A stretch of 64,000 nt of DNA from contig JAJIRX010000214.1 in the NCBI GenBank assembly GCA_023853785.1, forward strand, positions 146,732-210,731, in the 5' to 3' direction. Each line of letters starts with the position of its first letter. Position 1 is the stretch's first letter. Of the stretch, positions 1-12,135 are shown piece by piece. The notes below the pieces were generated by a model. The model was not told the origin of the DNA. It made no database searches and saw only the letters and a list, made by a program, of their open reading frames with translations. Source of the stretch: Psilocybe azurescens (taxonomy: Eukaryota; Basidiomycota; Agaricomycetes; Agaricales; Agrocybaceae). The position numbers and the translations under genes are program-made.

Positions 1-529
1 CCTAGCGCTACAGATGTGTTTAGCTTTGTCAGGCTAGAATTCTAACATAAGGAATCACCTGCTAATGGTAAGAATGCTTTCTGTCTATGTCTTTCTGTTG
101 GGAACAAAGGGCAATATCAATATTTTACAAATACATTCATAGTTGTTTACGCAGTTTATAATTTCCAGAATTGGGATAATGCAGAGTCGTTTCTGTAAAA
201 AAAAATATAGGCGGCTAATGTGAGTTCTAATGCTCTGCTATTTTATCTGTCGCTGTTGAAGAAGAAAGACGATTGGTTTACTTGTTATTATGTCCATAAT
301 TTTATATACTAGGCGCAGCTTACCCCTACAGTAGAGAAAACGAGAAAGCTAAATATGCGACCAAGCTACATTGTATAACAAAACGAAGATTTTATATGAC
401 CGAGAGATCACCTGTTCCGTAGACGGGTACCAATCGTAGAAAGTGAAATATAAATATACGGAAAAGAAACGGAACAGAAGAGAAAATTGATTATCGGTCG
501 GATCTGCTATTGCAGTCGCGCAATGCGCT
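1..529. other. No gene seen
   Basis: AT-rich stretch downstream of the membrane-protein relic at 530-1817. Only short shadow ORFs are present and no repeat or RNA gene was recognised. Confidence 0.4.
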
Positions 530-1817
530 TTAGACCTGATTGCCCCCAGATGTGTCATCCGCACTGAACACCCTCTTCACTTCGATCATCGGTATCGGCT
601 CCGCATCGTCTACCCGATCCGAGGCGCTAACTTCTCCAGTGGTATTGAGACTGTGGCCACTGCCACTCTCTTGCTGTGATCCAAATTGGAAGTTGCTGGA
701 TATGTGTGTGAGCGTGAGTGATGTATCTGTGCTGTTGGTGTCTGTAAGAGCAATTCTGGCAACCAGAACTGTTGGTGCCATTGCCTGGTTCTAGATTAGA
801 GCACAGAATAATCATATCAACATTCGAAGGTACGCACTGCGACAAAATTGAGAATTACTTGAATGTAATAGTCAGCTTCACTCAAGGGAGATCCGATCAC
901 GCTGAATGACGGAAAAACGATGTCGATGGCTTCGAGGAGGGAGGACCAGTGAGTAAGCTGCAGCCGACTCGATGATTATTACTACAATGTGGTTGAATAG
1001 TCCGTTGGATCGTGAACCATCTAATTGAGAGACGGAATGTATTCTGTAACCAATAAAAAATGTTGTGATCACAGTGGTGCCCAGCGACAAAAATGTCAGA
1101 GCACTTGAGATATTATTGCCTAGAATAGCATTCGCGTCACTGGTTAGCTCTCCGAATTTTACACTTAAAATTGTTGTCGCAACAAGGAGGCCTGCAATGA
1201 CATGTTATTACTGGAAATGATCATGCGGAAATTTCATCCGTGGAGCTTACCCAATTCAGCGACTAAAAGTACCAGTGGAGCCGAAATCACCCAGAACAAC
1301 TGTCCCCAGACGTGGTAGCATCTCCATATCTGTCAAGATGTTGATGAGCATTTAATAATAATCAACAAGGAATTCTGTAAAAAGATAGAGAGTGCCAGGG
1401 TCCATTGAAGGCCATCCCCATGGTTGCCAAAAGATTGATTCTCGCGTGTCTCCGTTTATCACAACTACCCAATCAAGGTCGTACCATTCCATGATGAAGT
1501 CCAGGAAGTAAAGAAAATATAGTGCAGAAATGGCTGCGAGAACAATGTAACGATTTAAATTCATAGGCTTCTTGGATACTGTAGAACACATCCTCGACAT
1601 TTTTCTTTTCAAGTCAATGGAAGAGCTCACAGTAAAGGTATATGGTTCCTCCATATACCATAGTGTAAATACCTGATCCACGTAAGTATGCCTTGGTGAT
1701 AATCACAGAAGTGGAGATTTACCCATAGGAAAATTCAAAAGCATTGAGCTATTGAGGTTGCCGCTGATTTCATTCTCTTGAACATTGACTGCCATTGGAA
1801 TATCAGGGGGTAGACAT
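530..1817 (-). pseudogene. Degenerate multi-pass membrane protein (basidiomycete DUF6534-like family)
   Basis: Hydrophobic exons in the order typical of a basidiomycete-specific multi-TM family of unknown function. The first exon is MAVNVQENEISGN-like, then a GIYTMVYGG segment, RYIVLAAISALYFLY (TM), IWRCYHVWGQ, an FIGYRIHS segment, and the tail MAPTVLVARIALTDTNS running to the stop at 530. Introns visible on the minus strand are about 50-53 nt, including one with GTGAGC...ACAG near 1574-1625 and one with GTGCGT...CCAG near 783-835. Breaks: the ATG at 1817 that matches the start of the second copy (37.9 kb) is soon followed by TGA, leaving ATG 1795 as the next start. The frame changes around 1400, with TGA just before IWRCYHVW. 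One extra base near 942 shifts SLVL out of frame with LLEAID. This is a pseudogene unless these are assembly errors. Confidence 0.6.
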
Positions 1818-2600
1818 TGGGAAATGCTTTATAGTTAGCAATCTTCATCCACTGAACACCTTCTTATATATACCAATTGATTATAATACTCTTATCTTTT
1901 GCTCGCTACTTATTGTAGTAACTCACTTGAACAGCCGTCATGGATGCTCCAAGAAATCATCCCGCAACCACCATGATTCTATCATCGGACATAGAGTGTT
2001 GGCTTCTTAAAAATTGCTGGGACGATCCGCGTTGAATGAGCAACTGAGTTAATACCCAGCTTACAATCTTACTCAAAAACAAGCCCATGTACAGTCTATT
2101 GGGCCTTCAGCGTCTCCGAGATTGTCGCTGCGTACACCAGTACTTTGATGTTTAGCTTTATGACCTCTCACGGTGTTATCAGACCATGTCATTTGCTATT
2201 TGTCTGTCTGGTGTGCCCAAAAGTGGCGGTTCGGCACGATCTTGACATGTAAAGTCATCGAAACTCTAAATGTCATCTGCTAATATCGATATTCTCCTAC
2301 GCATCCGATTTAGCCGACCATAAGAACATCATGGGATTGGTATATCAAGACCGGGGTAAGCTCGAGGAATATGCAGATTAGTACATGCTAGAAATACTGT
2401 CATAATCTTTGAGATCATCATACAACCGCCATACACCCACATTTTGTTAATTAGATATGCGTATGCAGCAACGTGAGCCGGGAGAAATGTGACAAGCTAA
2501 ACCATCATCTGGTCGTCCCTTTGATTTATTGCGGGTCTATCTCACATTGCGGGATTTATATCAGTGGCCAGGCGGCCTTTGGAGTATGAAACAGTAGATT
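1818..2600. repeat. Upstream region duplicated at 37.9-38.3 kb
   Basis: Non-coding. Parts align by eye with 37.9-38.25 kb in the same orientation. For example, GAGCAACTGAGTTAATACCC near 2039 matches GAGCAACTGACTCAATATCT near 38,093. The copy of the membrane-protein gene at 37.7 kb therefore brought its upstream sequence with it. No other gene was seen. Confidence 0.5.
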
Positions 2601-2608
2601 GGGAACAG

Positions 2609-3542
2609 TCATTGAAGGGACTCTCGATACCGATGAAAAATGATCACACTGCGTTCACTATGTCCGTTAATGATTGACATCGAGCTGATTTTGCTGTGCA
2701 CAAAGCCATTGTATTTCGTAGGTATAGGATACGACCATGGTACTACAATGCTCAATGTTGAATTATAGAAAGTGGAAATTCGAAACGGGGTAGCTATGGA
2801 TGTATGTTCAAGCCTATCTACGAAGTTCAAGGATTCAATGTAGTACAAGCTGATAGGTAGAAGTGTGGGGCGAGCACATTTGACATTGCTCCACGGACTC
2901 AGAACAAGGTAAACGGCCCCTATGGCGTACGCAGATTAACGATTTGTTCCATTGCAGGAGGTACAAATAAGGACAGTCTGGAATAGAATCAGAGAGCACA
3001 TAGGAGCCTTGGTGATGGACGATGCATCATCGAGAGTGGATATCCGATTGTTGTTGAACGTCGAATTTTTCAAACATCTTAGTCGACTTGTTCGTGCTCG
3101 TCCTCTTCAGTATCGCTATCGCGCACCTCTCGTCCCATATCATCTATGCTTGATCCACAACAATATATATCCCCTCTCACCCAACGCAAATTCTCCCGAC
3201 TCTCATCAGGCGCTCGTACTATTTGTGGACTCGGAATTACAGATCGTTGTCGTACGTCTCTCAGCAATAATAAGCTTCCTTCTTTGGCATGCTGCCTGCT
3301 ACAGTTCTTTTCCAGGTCGCAATCTCAGCGATAAAATCACAGAGCACTAGAAGAAGCGATACGGGGAAAATAGGTTGCGGTGAAGCTTGCACTAGAGCCG
3401 TATCTCGCTTATGATCAAGGATAGTTAGTGGGATGGATAATGAAATAGATATGGTTATGGATGCGAGTACGGATGAGTATGTCGTGTTATCCAAGATATG
3501 TAGTGGTATCCTAGAATATACAGGATCAAGAACAAAAGTCAT
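2609..3542 (-). other. Unrecognised possible gene relic
   Basis: Minus-strand frames carry a partly hydrophobic 93-residue stretch (3261-3542, with a segment FPVSLLLVLCDFIAE) followed in another frame by an acidic tail ending DSDTEEDEHEQVD (3079-3267). A hydrophobic part followed by an acidic tail would fit the end of a membrane protein, but no family was recognised and no clean splice joins the two frames. Weak support. Confidence 0.2.
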
Positions 3543-4460
3543 ATACTACCATTTCGATTCCCTGGAGATCGTTGGTGCCTGTCCATCATTTATGTCCTCC
3601 TATGACTGTTGAGGTGTTCATATCAATGATATCGAGCCATATACGACCCATAATTACCCCAGTTCTTTCCAATTTCGAGCATGTTAAAGTCAACGCATCA
3701 TTGCATTATATTATCAGTCCAAATAACTAAGCACCAAAGAAGCACGGGAAGGAAACAACAGATCTATCGGGTACAGAGGCTAATATAGAGAAAAGCAGTG
3801 TCGGTCTGCGTACTTGCTTTCTGTACTCGCTTTTTTACTCGCATCTCTGCTGTGAACTATACTCCATAGTATGTGTCTCAGAAGACGTCAGATTGGCAGG
3901 TCTTATTTAAGTAATACCATATTAATGATCATCGTGTATTGCAGCCGCGATGGTTGCAATGTCCAAAATATCTACATGACATTCTGTGTATGAGGATTAC
4001 GTCCGAGATTGCCTTGCAATAGGTCGTCAGTCAAACTTTACCTCCTTGAGCAAGGTGTCACTGGGTATATTCCCAAAATATTGCAAGGACACAAACGATT
4101 TTCAAGCGTAGTGTGAGCTGAAAAAAATCTGACCTAAAAATTGACATCAAATGGCCGAGGGTATCGAAAGGTATGAAGGAACAATCATTATGTTAAGACT
4201 GATGGAAAGAGGAGACCCAAGACATCAGTGTGCTCGTTAACTGGCTTTGAAACCGCCTCGGCCCGTGAAATTGCTAGCTATCATGGATCCGGAGCAGCAG
4301 CTGTATGCAGTTGCCTATCACCCGCACATCTGCGTTCACTGACCCAAAATGTGCCTTATTTCGTCAACCACCAGAGTTCAAACCACATTTAAAGGCTGCG
4401 CACATGTCTGCGATTTGAGTCAGATGATGATTGAGCGATATTTTAGAGCAGAGAGGAGGG
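3543..4460. other. No gene seen
   Basis: No ORF, RNA or repeat recognised. Sequence composition resembles its flanks. Confidence 0.4.
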
Positions 4461-4479
4461 AGTGGAAGAGGAAATTATT

Positions 4480-4860
4480 TTACGAACGGTAGATCTTGAC
4501 CTCCTGGTCGAAATAGTCTTTGAAATGCACTGCGTGGGCCCACGCATCAACGTAGTACTCGACGATAGGGAACTCAATACATTTATAACTTGGATGATCT
4601 TTAGCTGTTTTCAGCAAGGAGGGTACTGGGTCTGCTTCCACAAATTCTTGCTGGTCGAGATATTTGAAGATTCGATCTCCGACTTGAATGGTGGGGAGCC
4701 GTGAATGAAGATGGGTATGTGCGTGCATGAGGAAACCCACACTTTACACATGGCCGGGTTGTCGCTTGTTTGGTCTCGGCGCTGTGCGAAACTTCTAATT
4801 CCAACACTGCCACTTCTTCGTGTCCCCTCAGTGAAAATACACACTTCCAAAGATCATGTT
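4480..4860 (-). other. Unrecognised possible exon
   Basis: A minus-strand reading frame of 86 codons (4480-4740) has coding-like composition, with segments such as GDRIFKYLDQQEFVE and FKDYFDQEVKIYRS before its stop. A different upstream frame (to 4850) could be joined by an intron. No domain recognised; it may be the 3' end of a gene or a relic. Confidence 0.25.
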
Positions 4861-5331
4861 ACGGGTTAGATTTTGTTCGCCGACCCAGTGCTTTCGTTTA
4901 ACCCTAATCAGGTTCACAGCTTTTGCACAGCCTCGTGAATCGTGGAAATGTTCTGGACCATAGAATCAACAGTGAGTCGCAATTGACATGCATATTCAAT
5001 GGACGGACTAACTACCTTGGCGATATAATATTATAAAATTGAACATGCCAATAGATAGCGTTCCAGTAGAAGAATATTATTCTTTTATCTAGACCCCGGT
5101 TCGTATGAGGGGGTCTTCGTGTAGAATGATAGCTCAAGATAAATTGTATTTAAGAGTTCTGAGGGTACGAGAGAATACAACAGCTTTAGGTACTGTAATA
5201 AAGTAGCGCCGGCCGATTAGAATACTACGAAATTGAATCAAAAGTCGCACCAGAATTGACGAGAAAATTGAGAGTAATGTCATGGCCAGGGTCCTAAAGT
5301 AACACTTACATACAATAAGATGAATAACATT
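4861..5331. other. No gene seen
   Basis: Non-coding gap between the possible exon at 4.5-4.9 kb and the secreted-protein gene that ends at 5332. A plausible 3' region for the latter. Confidence 0.35.
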
Positions 5332-6173
5332 CTAGACGATCACCATGGCGATGACCACGAAGGTGTAGGTCAAAATCGCCACAAACACCCCCTACATCTT
5401 GAGTCGCCCCGCTCACACTACTTGGAAGACCGGAAGTGAGAACGGGCTGGTTGGATGATTGTGTTATGGTATTATTCGCTGTGTTAGAAGTGAAAACGAA
5501 GGTGGGGGTGGTCGTCGTTGAAATTTCGTTTAATGTCGAAGAAGAAATTGTTGTTGAAGACCTTGTCGTCACTGGACGTGTAGTCGATGGCAAGGGATCA
5601 ATTGTGGTTAAAGACCTTGTCGTCACTGGACGTGTAGTCGATGGCAAGGGCTCAATTGTGGTTAGAGACCTTGTCGTTACTGGACGTGTAGTTGTCCGAG
5701 TCGTGGTAGTATCTGCGAATGCACACAAGGTTGAGCTACACCCAAACTACTTTGAAAGGGTAAAGCACCTACGTATGGTGAACGTCGTCGACAAGGGAGG
5801 TCCCACAGGTCCCGAACAAATTTCTCCATCCGGGCAGCATCCAATGATTCCATTCGAAGCCAGAACACAGTTGGTGTCTGGCTGGCAACACGATCCATCT
5901 ATGGGCTCTGATGAGACAGTGCACGCACTAAAAGATGGGTAAATACTCACCAGAGCAGCATCGCCAATTTGTGTTGGGACAGCAGAAGTTGAATTCACAG
6001 CCAAACTGAGGAGCGGGGCAAAAACCCTGTCGTTTTGCAATGTCTAAGAGGCCGCGAATTGTCGTCGGTCGTTTTTCTGCAGCCGACTTGAAAGCAGGAA
6101 GTAGTTGTGTGGCAGTGGAAAATATAACTAGGTATGACAAGAGCAGTATAAACGCTGCGAACAGAGTAGGCAT
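5332..6173 (-). CDS. Secreted Cys-rich, Thr/Ser-rich protein, probably GPI-anchored
   Basis: Exon 1 (6173-5951) starts with a signal peptide (MPTLFAAFILLLSYLVIF), then a KR pair and a Cys-rich stretch with two CC pairs. A 52-nt intron (5899-5950) leads to exon 2 (5898-5773) with more CC pairs (SCCQPDTNC, GCCPDGEIC). A 60-nt intron (5713-5772) leads to a Thr-rich stalk containing three repeats of about 20 residues with the core TTRPVTTRS. The expected C-terminal hydrophobic GPI signal (FVAILTYTFVVIAMVIV, stop at 5332) is present but in a different frame from the stalk, which itself reads on to a stop near 5306. Either a short intron near 5385-5415 or a frameshift joins them. The likely location is the cell wall or plasma membrane. 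Function unknown; the Cys pattern resembles fungal wall proteins. Start chosen for the signal peptide. Confidence 0.65.
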
Positions 6174-8060
6174 GGTGAGCTAATAGGATGGGTCTTGGAA
6201 TACAGGGAGATGGAGAAACTTTGTTTTTGTACGATATTGCTTTAAGTATGAGTATACTTGTGATTCTCATCGCGTTCTGTGTCAAATTGGACAGAGATCA
6301 TAATACGCTATACTCCATCTGGCCGATCAATGCGCATTTCATTTTAATGACAGACGTTGGATATCTATAGTCCTGTAATTCGCCTCCGGCTACCAGAACA
6401 TGCCTGTAGTGGCCATAGCTGTCTGATGACTGCATTGGTCTTGTTTCAAAAGAACGACGACGCGGCATGGACTGATGATGAAACCAAAGACATTTTGCAA
6501 CGCGATGACATATGTCATCCCACACAATTCAAATACTGTCATTCTCTAGGGCCCCAATATCCACATGCACGTCCTTGGCTTTGATGAACGGAGATTGCCG
6601 GTCAGGTCAAGTGAGCGATATAATTAGCGCCCAAGACTCCCGTTGCTGGGATTTTTCTACCTCAAGTTTCTTGCATAGCATCGATGAAATGACACCGTAC
6701 TGAAAGACCGAAAATAGAATGATAATGAAAAGGCGTTTTTTTATACTCGGTTCGTAACGAGAGATTTAACCGAGAAGACACCGATATTCGCATAGGATTC
6801 GTGTAGATCCGAATTCAATATTCCGTATCCTGTATCCTGCGTCTTTTACCAAGTAGCGATACCCAGAGTGGTTATATATCACAGTACAACTCAGCGTAGG
6901 CTCACTGAACGAATATTAATGCCTTTATTGAAGAAGAAAATGAAACGTCCATAATATCTACTCCACCAGTACGGTGTGCAGCGTGAAGTGAAATCCGCAG
7001 ATTGCAGGAGTTCCAAAATAAGACGCTAGTACATGCGAGGTTAAAGGGGGAAAACAGTCAAGATGAGATTCTGTGGCTCTGAGTCCAGACTTAGTGCAGT
7101 TTTCATCTGACGGAAGCCCAATTATATCACTTCGCATCGTGTCCTATTGTATCGCATCGAAATTGCATTCTATGCATCACAAGAAGAGACCAAGGGCTAT
7201 CATGGTGATTATAGTGGAGTGCGCCAGACTGGATGGTAAAATTCAACGTCAAGTATAACGTAGATAGATAGCCGTAATAAACGCCTCCAGAAAGTCATAT
7301 TCGGGATCTCCGTCAGAGTAATATCCGTCGACTCACAAGATCTCGAATAAGAGCAAAGCTCTTAGGCTAAAATAAAAACGAGATTCATATCCAGATGACC
7401 AAAGGATTGATGGACGTGTCATTGCTCGAAGAATCAATGGGAGGGATGCAATGCAATGCAACAGAGAAGGGCGCAGAGGTGAAGATGAGATGCTCAGACT
7501 CAGTGTCAGAGCAGTCACTCTCATCAGATTCGTACGCGTCCATGTCACTTCGCATCGTATCATTACAGAGGATTAAAGAGATATTTCGGTTATTACAGCG
7601 TAGACATCACAGAGCAGCGTTTGTATGAATGCCGACAGCCAGAATGAACGTGGACGATAAACAATACAAAACTCTTGAAGGCGGAAAATGAGGCAGATTC
7701 TGATGATCCACGATAGAGCCCTCCCTCTGTATATGGGAACAAAAATGGTTGGAAGAGATCTCGGAGGATGGAAGGTGGCCACTAACGCGGATAAAATAGA
7801 TAACCAGAAAATTTTGGCAGTCTGCAGCAGATCGAAACACAAAAACAAAGGAACGATCTTCTAGAGAGTAACAAAGTAAAAGAGCAGATCCAGATAATTG
7901 ATGCGATGGATAGTATGAAAAACAAATACATGACGGAGAATAGGCGATTGAAGGAGTGTGGATACCCCAACCCACAACCCGGCCCAACCATGCCATGCCA
8001 CTTCGCATCGAATGGGATGGTGTCCCACCCGAAGTCGTATCGCATTACATCGCATCGTAT
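6174..8060. other. No convincing gene; short dispersed motif
   Basis: Many short overlapping ORFs on both strands and no recognisable domain. The 12-mer CACTTCGCATCG recurs at about 7129, 7548 and 8000, and related GTATCGCAT motifs lie nearby, suggesting decayed repeat copies. Confidence 0.3.
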
Positions 8061-8063
8061 AAG

Positions 8064-8100
8064 AGGGGAGAAGGGGGAGAAGGGGGAGAAGAGGGTGAAG
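8064..8100 (+). repeat. Microsatellite-like purine tract (GGGGGAGAA)n
   Basis: Three to four tandem units of a 9-mer rich in G and A, ending in GGGTGAAGAGG. Read directly. Confidence 0.7.
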
Positions 8101-10590
8101 AGGTTGCATCAATATAACAACGTCGAGGACATAGAAGAGAAGCGAAACAAAAAAGAAACCCATCAAACTTAATATGACCGTGGTACAACGATATTCCTGC
8201 CTCCTTCTTCAGCGTCCCCTTCAGCCGACGAGCACTCCAAGACCTGAATATGTAGTCATATAATCCTTGTGCTCAATGTGGAGGGTGCCGGACTGGGTTG
8301 TACTGCATTTGCAGGACGGATGGGGTGTAAGATAGAGATGGCGCCAGTGTTATCTGTGGGAGTCGATGCGGGTGGAGATAAGACGCAGAGGTATTTCGAT
8401 TACATCAGTGGTCCGTGCGCTGATGCGACCGGATTCCACCGGATTCCTCCCACTCTGCCCTTCCTACGTCCCTCCGCCCTCCTTCCTTGGCTTCCACAAT
8501 CCGTCCCTTATGTGCCTACTTCTCTATGAAAACAGGCTGGCCAGTATATCCGTATCTCTGTCTATTCTCACCTATAAGTTGACCCCCGAAAACCGTTATC
8601 TAACAATATTGACCACCTCATCACGATGATGAAGAAGACAAACCCAAACCCGCAGACGCCCTCCGACACATTTACCTCTGTTCTGGAAGTGAATAGTGAC
8701 GTGTCATTCACTCACTCCGTTGTTGTCTCTTCCCCAATTTCTCTGAGTTTGGACTCTGTACTATCCCATGATAACCTCTTCTTCCCTTACTCTCGATTAT
8801 TTGGCATCGTGCTCGGCTTTGGCATGTCTTTTTTCTCTCGACGTGTGCATATATCATTCTGTTGAACACGTAACTAACACTCCATTGCCCGTATGCTATT
8901 CAACTGTTCTTCCCCGTCCCCCTCTTCTGGACCCCCCGCGCCCAACCCTCAAAAATAACGACCCAACCGCCAGAAAATGTCAGTTTCCTCCTCACATCTA
9001 AACTTTGCACACCAAAGTGGGATCCGATGCAGCTTGAGGGGCATTGAGAAATGTGGGGATACAGCACAACACCATCGCCTTTAGACTGTATATGTGGCCC
9101 GCCGCCTCCAATCCTCATCCTCTCTCTCGTAAGTCATCCACGTTCTCATCTTTATTCTCGTCCCAACCTCGTCCCAATCTTCATTTTAGATCATTACCGA
9201 CAGCGCACGCGCATATATACTCATCCATAAAAACTCATCCCGCATATACTCACTATTATTCAGCGCGCCCATCCACTTCCAGGCGCTCGTTCTTTTCTCC
9301 CTTAAAATCTGCGGTCACTTACATAGTTATGACTTATTTCCACGTCACAACCACCCCGAACTGCGAGACCACATAACGGTTTTTCAATCCACCGTCCTCG
9401 AATGCCAATCCCGCTATGCTTTCCACCTATGCTGTCTTACCTACGCGCTGATCTAGTCGAGAAATCACCACGTAATTCTGGACTTGATAGATAAAATATG
9501 TATAGTCGTATCTTGCAAGGTGACTGGGGACTGTTATATTTTGTACACGAAGTGATTTCCTCGATGCTACAGACAAGTCAGGATACCCCGATAGGAATTG
9601 TGTTTTTATAAGTTAAGATATAGAGTAGAACCAAAGATCTGGATACATTCTCACTTACAATCCGGCTTAGACAGCCACGGTCGCTTTCAAGGTTGTATAG
9701 CCCCACGTCATGTTCGGAAAAGGACATGCGACTGAATATTTGGAAGATGTACGCTATATAGCGAAATGCGTAAACCATTCACTGCTTCTAATCCTGACCC
9801 ATGTGTGGTGGAGGGAGGGACACCGGACACTACGAGAAAAGTACATAATCAGTACGGAAATCTGATGAATGTATCCTAAGAAACAGTAAACGTCACGACC
9901 AGAAGATTTTAAAGATTTAGACGCTAAGAACTGTATTGTAAACACATCATCAATCATATCTGGTGGTGCAGAAAATCAGGGACATGTTCTCACCACTTCT
10001 TCTGATACATCTTTTGAATTAATCAGAGATTAAATGTACCCACACTATTCTATTCCAAGCATGACAGCTTCACCAAAGACACGATGGGTTGGAAGTACTG
10101 ACACGGAGGGAGCCTCTGTGGAGCTAAGCGTGTCCCAATTCCCACCAGTCGGGGATCAGCCTAAGTACCGTGGTGGGTGAGCCCATTAACACAAGACGGC
10201 AGCACTTCATGCAGATAGTCAGGAAATGAGAGAAAATAGATCGGGGCAGTGCTCTCTATATATAACGGCTGAGTATAATCTTTGCGTGCACAGGCCTACT
10301 GGTTGTCTGAAAGAGATTAGATTATTTAAAATTTCATGTTCAATTTACGTGCAGGAAGAATAAGGGAGTAACACGTGATCAACTGCATACTCAGATATTC
10401 CCATTCGAATCCGTGCTCATTTCTCACCACCTTCTTAACTTCCATTACCTACATTCATCGCATTTCCGCTTGATATTGAGAAACATTTCTGCAGGCTGCA
10501 ACCTGGTGGAATCTTCTGTAAAGGAACAAGGTTTGTGAAGAGCGTCAGCACCGGGTAAAACTGCTTATCGATATTTCTTCTAGAGGGGTT
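8101..10590. other. No convincing gene
   Basis: Pyrimidine-rich stretches at 8.4-9.4 kb and AT-rich sequence after 9.4 kb. ORFs at 8269-8529, 8626-8865 and 9044-9376 (+) and 9578-9957 (-) show no motif, and their composition looks like random frames of C/T-rich DNA. Confidence 0.35.
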
Positions 10591-10600
10591 GTAGATGTTC

Positions 10601-12130
10601 TCAATGTTGTCGAAAACAATAAATTTTTGGTCCCACGCTCAATTTTTGCCGGGCAGGATATGTATATTGGTGAGAAAGGTGAGACAGACACAAACACTCA
10701 AAATTAACACTCACGCCTAGGGCACAATTTCCATCGTCCTGGTGAGGTTGCTTGCACTTTTCCGTAGAGCCGTAATTACTGGAATACATTCTATACGGTC
10801 GTCGTATGAATGTGTGAGTGTTTGAACGTTTGAACGTTTGAAGCCTCAGACCTCAGCTCAATATCATCAATCATGAGTCATTCCCAAAACCTCCAGGTCC
10901 CCGAGGCCCATCATAACATGGATTGTAGTGAAAACACGATGTAAATTTGGACACTCTCCAGCGTATCTGACACTTTCCAGACTGTAACCCTATCTCACAT
11001 CTGCACTGTTGTAGGCCAAGCTTATCCATATCAAAATATATATCTTGATGTCATCTTTATTCTCGTCTAATGATCATGGGGGTTTAAAATTTTGTATACC
11101 CTCGGCGTTTCGGGATGTAGAAAGGATGGCTTGCGTGGATTACATTGACTGAATTAGCCCAGTACTTCCACACCGTGCAATCAAAGTCTGCTCAAGTGAA
11201 TGCAAATGTAGTGCATATTTCTTTACACCTGCGTAGCACTCGAAGTGCACGCAGGCGCGCAACCTACCACGCACGTACCCTGATGCCCCAATGATTCCAG
11301 AGGAGTTCGTCTCCATCCTTACCCGAAGAGGTGGTTTTTATAGACCGCATTGACCTAAGCCAACTCTCAGTTTTGTTATGGCGAGTTTAATGACTGGAAC
11401 ATGATCAATATTCAACATGTAGCATATTCAGTCTTTCACTGTATTTTGAGCGTTTGAAACCAATGCTATGAGCTTTCACATAATGATATCACCGTATGAT
11501 GCGAGGTCTTTATTATCGGATGTTGAGTATTTTCTATTGACGGTTGTACTCTGATCTTCCCCGTGCATATACTCATTAACTTTACTTTGAGCCCTGACGG
11601 TTAGTAGTCCGCACTGCAGGCTTGCTGGCGTAGGCATTGCGTCACAGAGGTTTTCTGTCCTAAGATGTCCAATACATTGCACCGAATTAGAATTGGATCC
11701 AAATTGTGCGGTGAAAGACACGTCCAGGTTTATCTGTGATGATGTTTATGATGATGTATTCTGGGGTCTAACTTCAGAAGATAGGAAAACACATGTCCGA
11801 AGCAGTGTCGAAGAGATATCTCTGATTCTACCGATGTGACTTATCCCGCTTTCAGAATGCTATATACCTGAACAATTCTGATAGCTGTTGATTGATGCTA
11901 TTTCATTGTACACCGTCTAAAATTCGGTGATTGATGGAGTATTGATGGGAGTGGATTTCTCTCGTAATTATTTATAAGGTTCGTTTGTTCATCTGATAAT
12001 TATTAGATGCCATGCATATTTGACCTAACGTTGTAATACAACACTTTGACATATAAGAAACGTATCCGAAATCGATTGGATGGCCCATATTCCTTCAACC
12101 CTAGTTACTCTGGATACATTGTCCCACAAT
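10601..12130. other. No convincing gene; part of a dispersed repeat at 11.08-11.27 kb
   Basis: Minus-strand ORFs at 10,601-10,789 and 11,476-11,721 are unrecognised. The segment at 11,080-11,270 matches 48,890-49,085 (entered separately). Confidence 0.3.
11080..11270 (+). repeat. Dispersed repeat, copy 1
   Basis: Matches 48,890-49,085 in the same orientation with many differences. Shared blocks include GCAATCAAAGTCTGCTCAA and ACACCTGCGTAGCACTCGAA (copy 2: GCACCTGCATGGCACTCAGA). Copy 2 has TG or CA where copy 1 has CG, as expected from CpG decay. Confidence 0.6.
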
Positions 12131-12135
12131 CCTGA

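Noticed and set aside
7120..8050. Recurring CACTTCGCATCG motif as a regulatory array
   Set aside because: Only three exact copies at irregular spacing in AT-rich non-coding DNA. More likely repeat debris.
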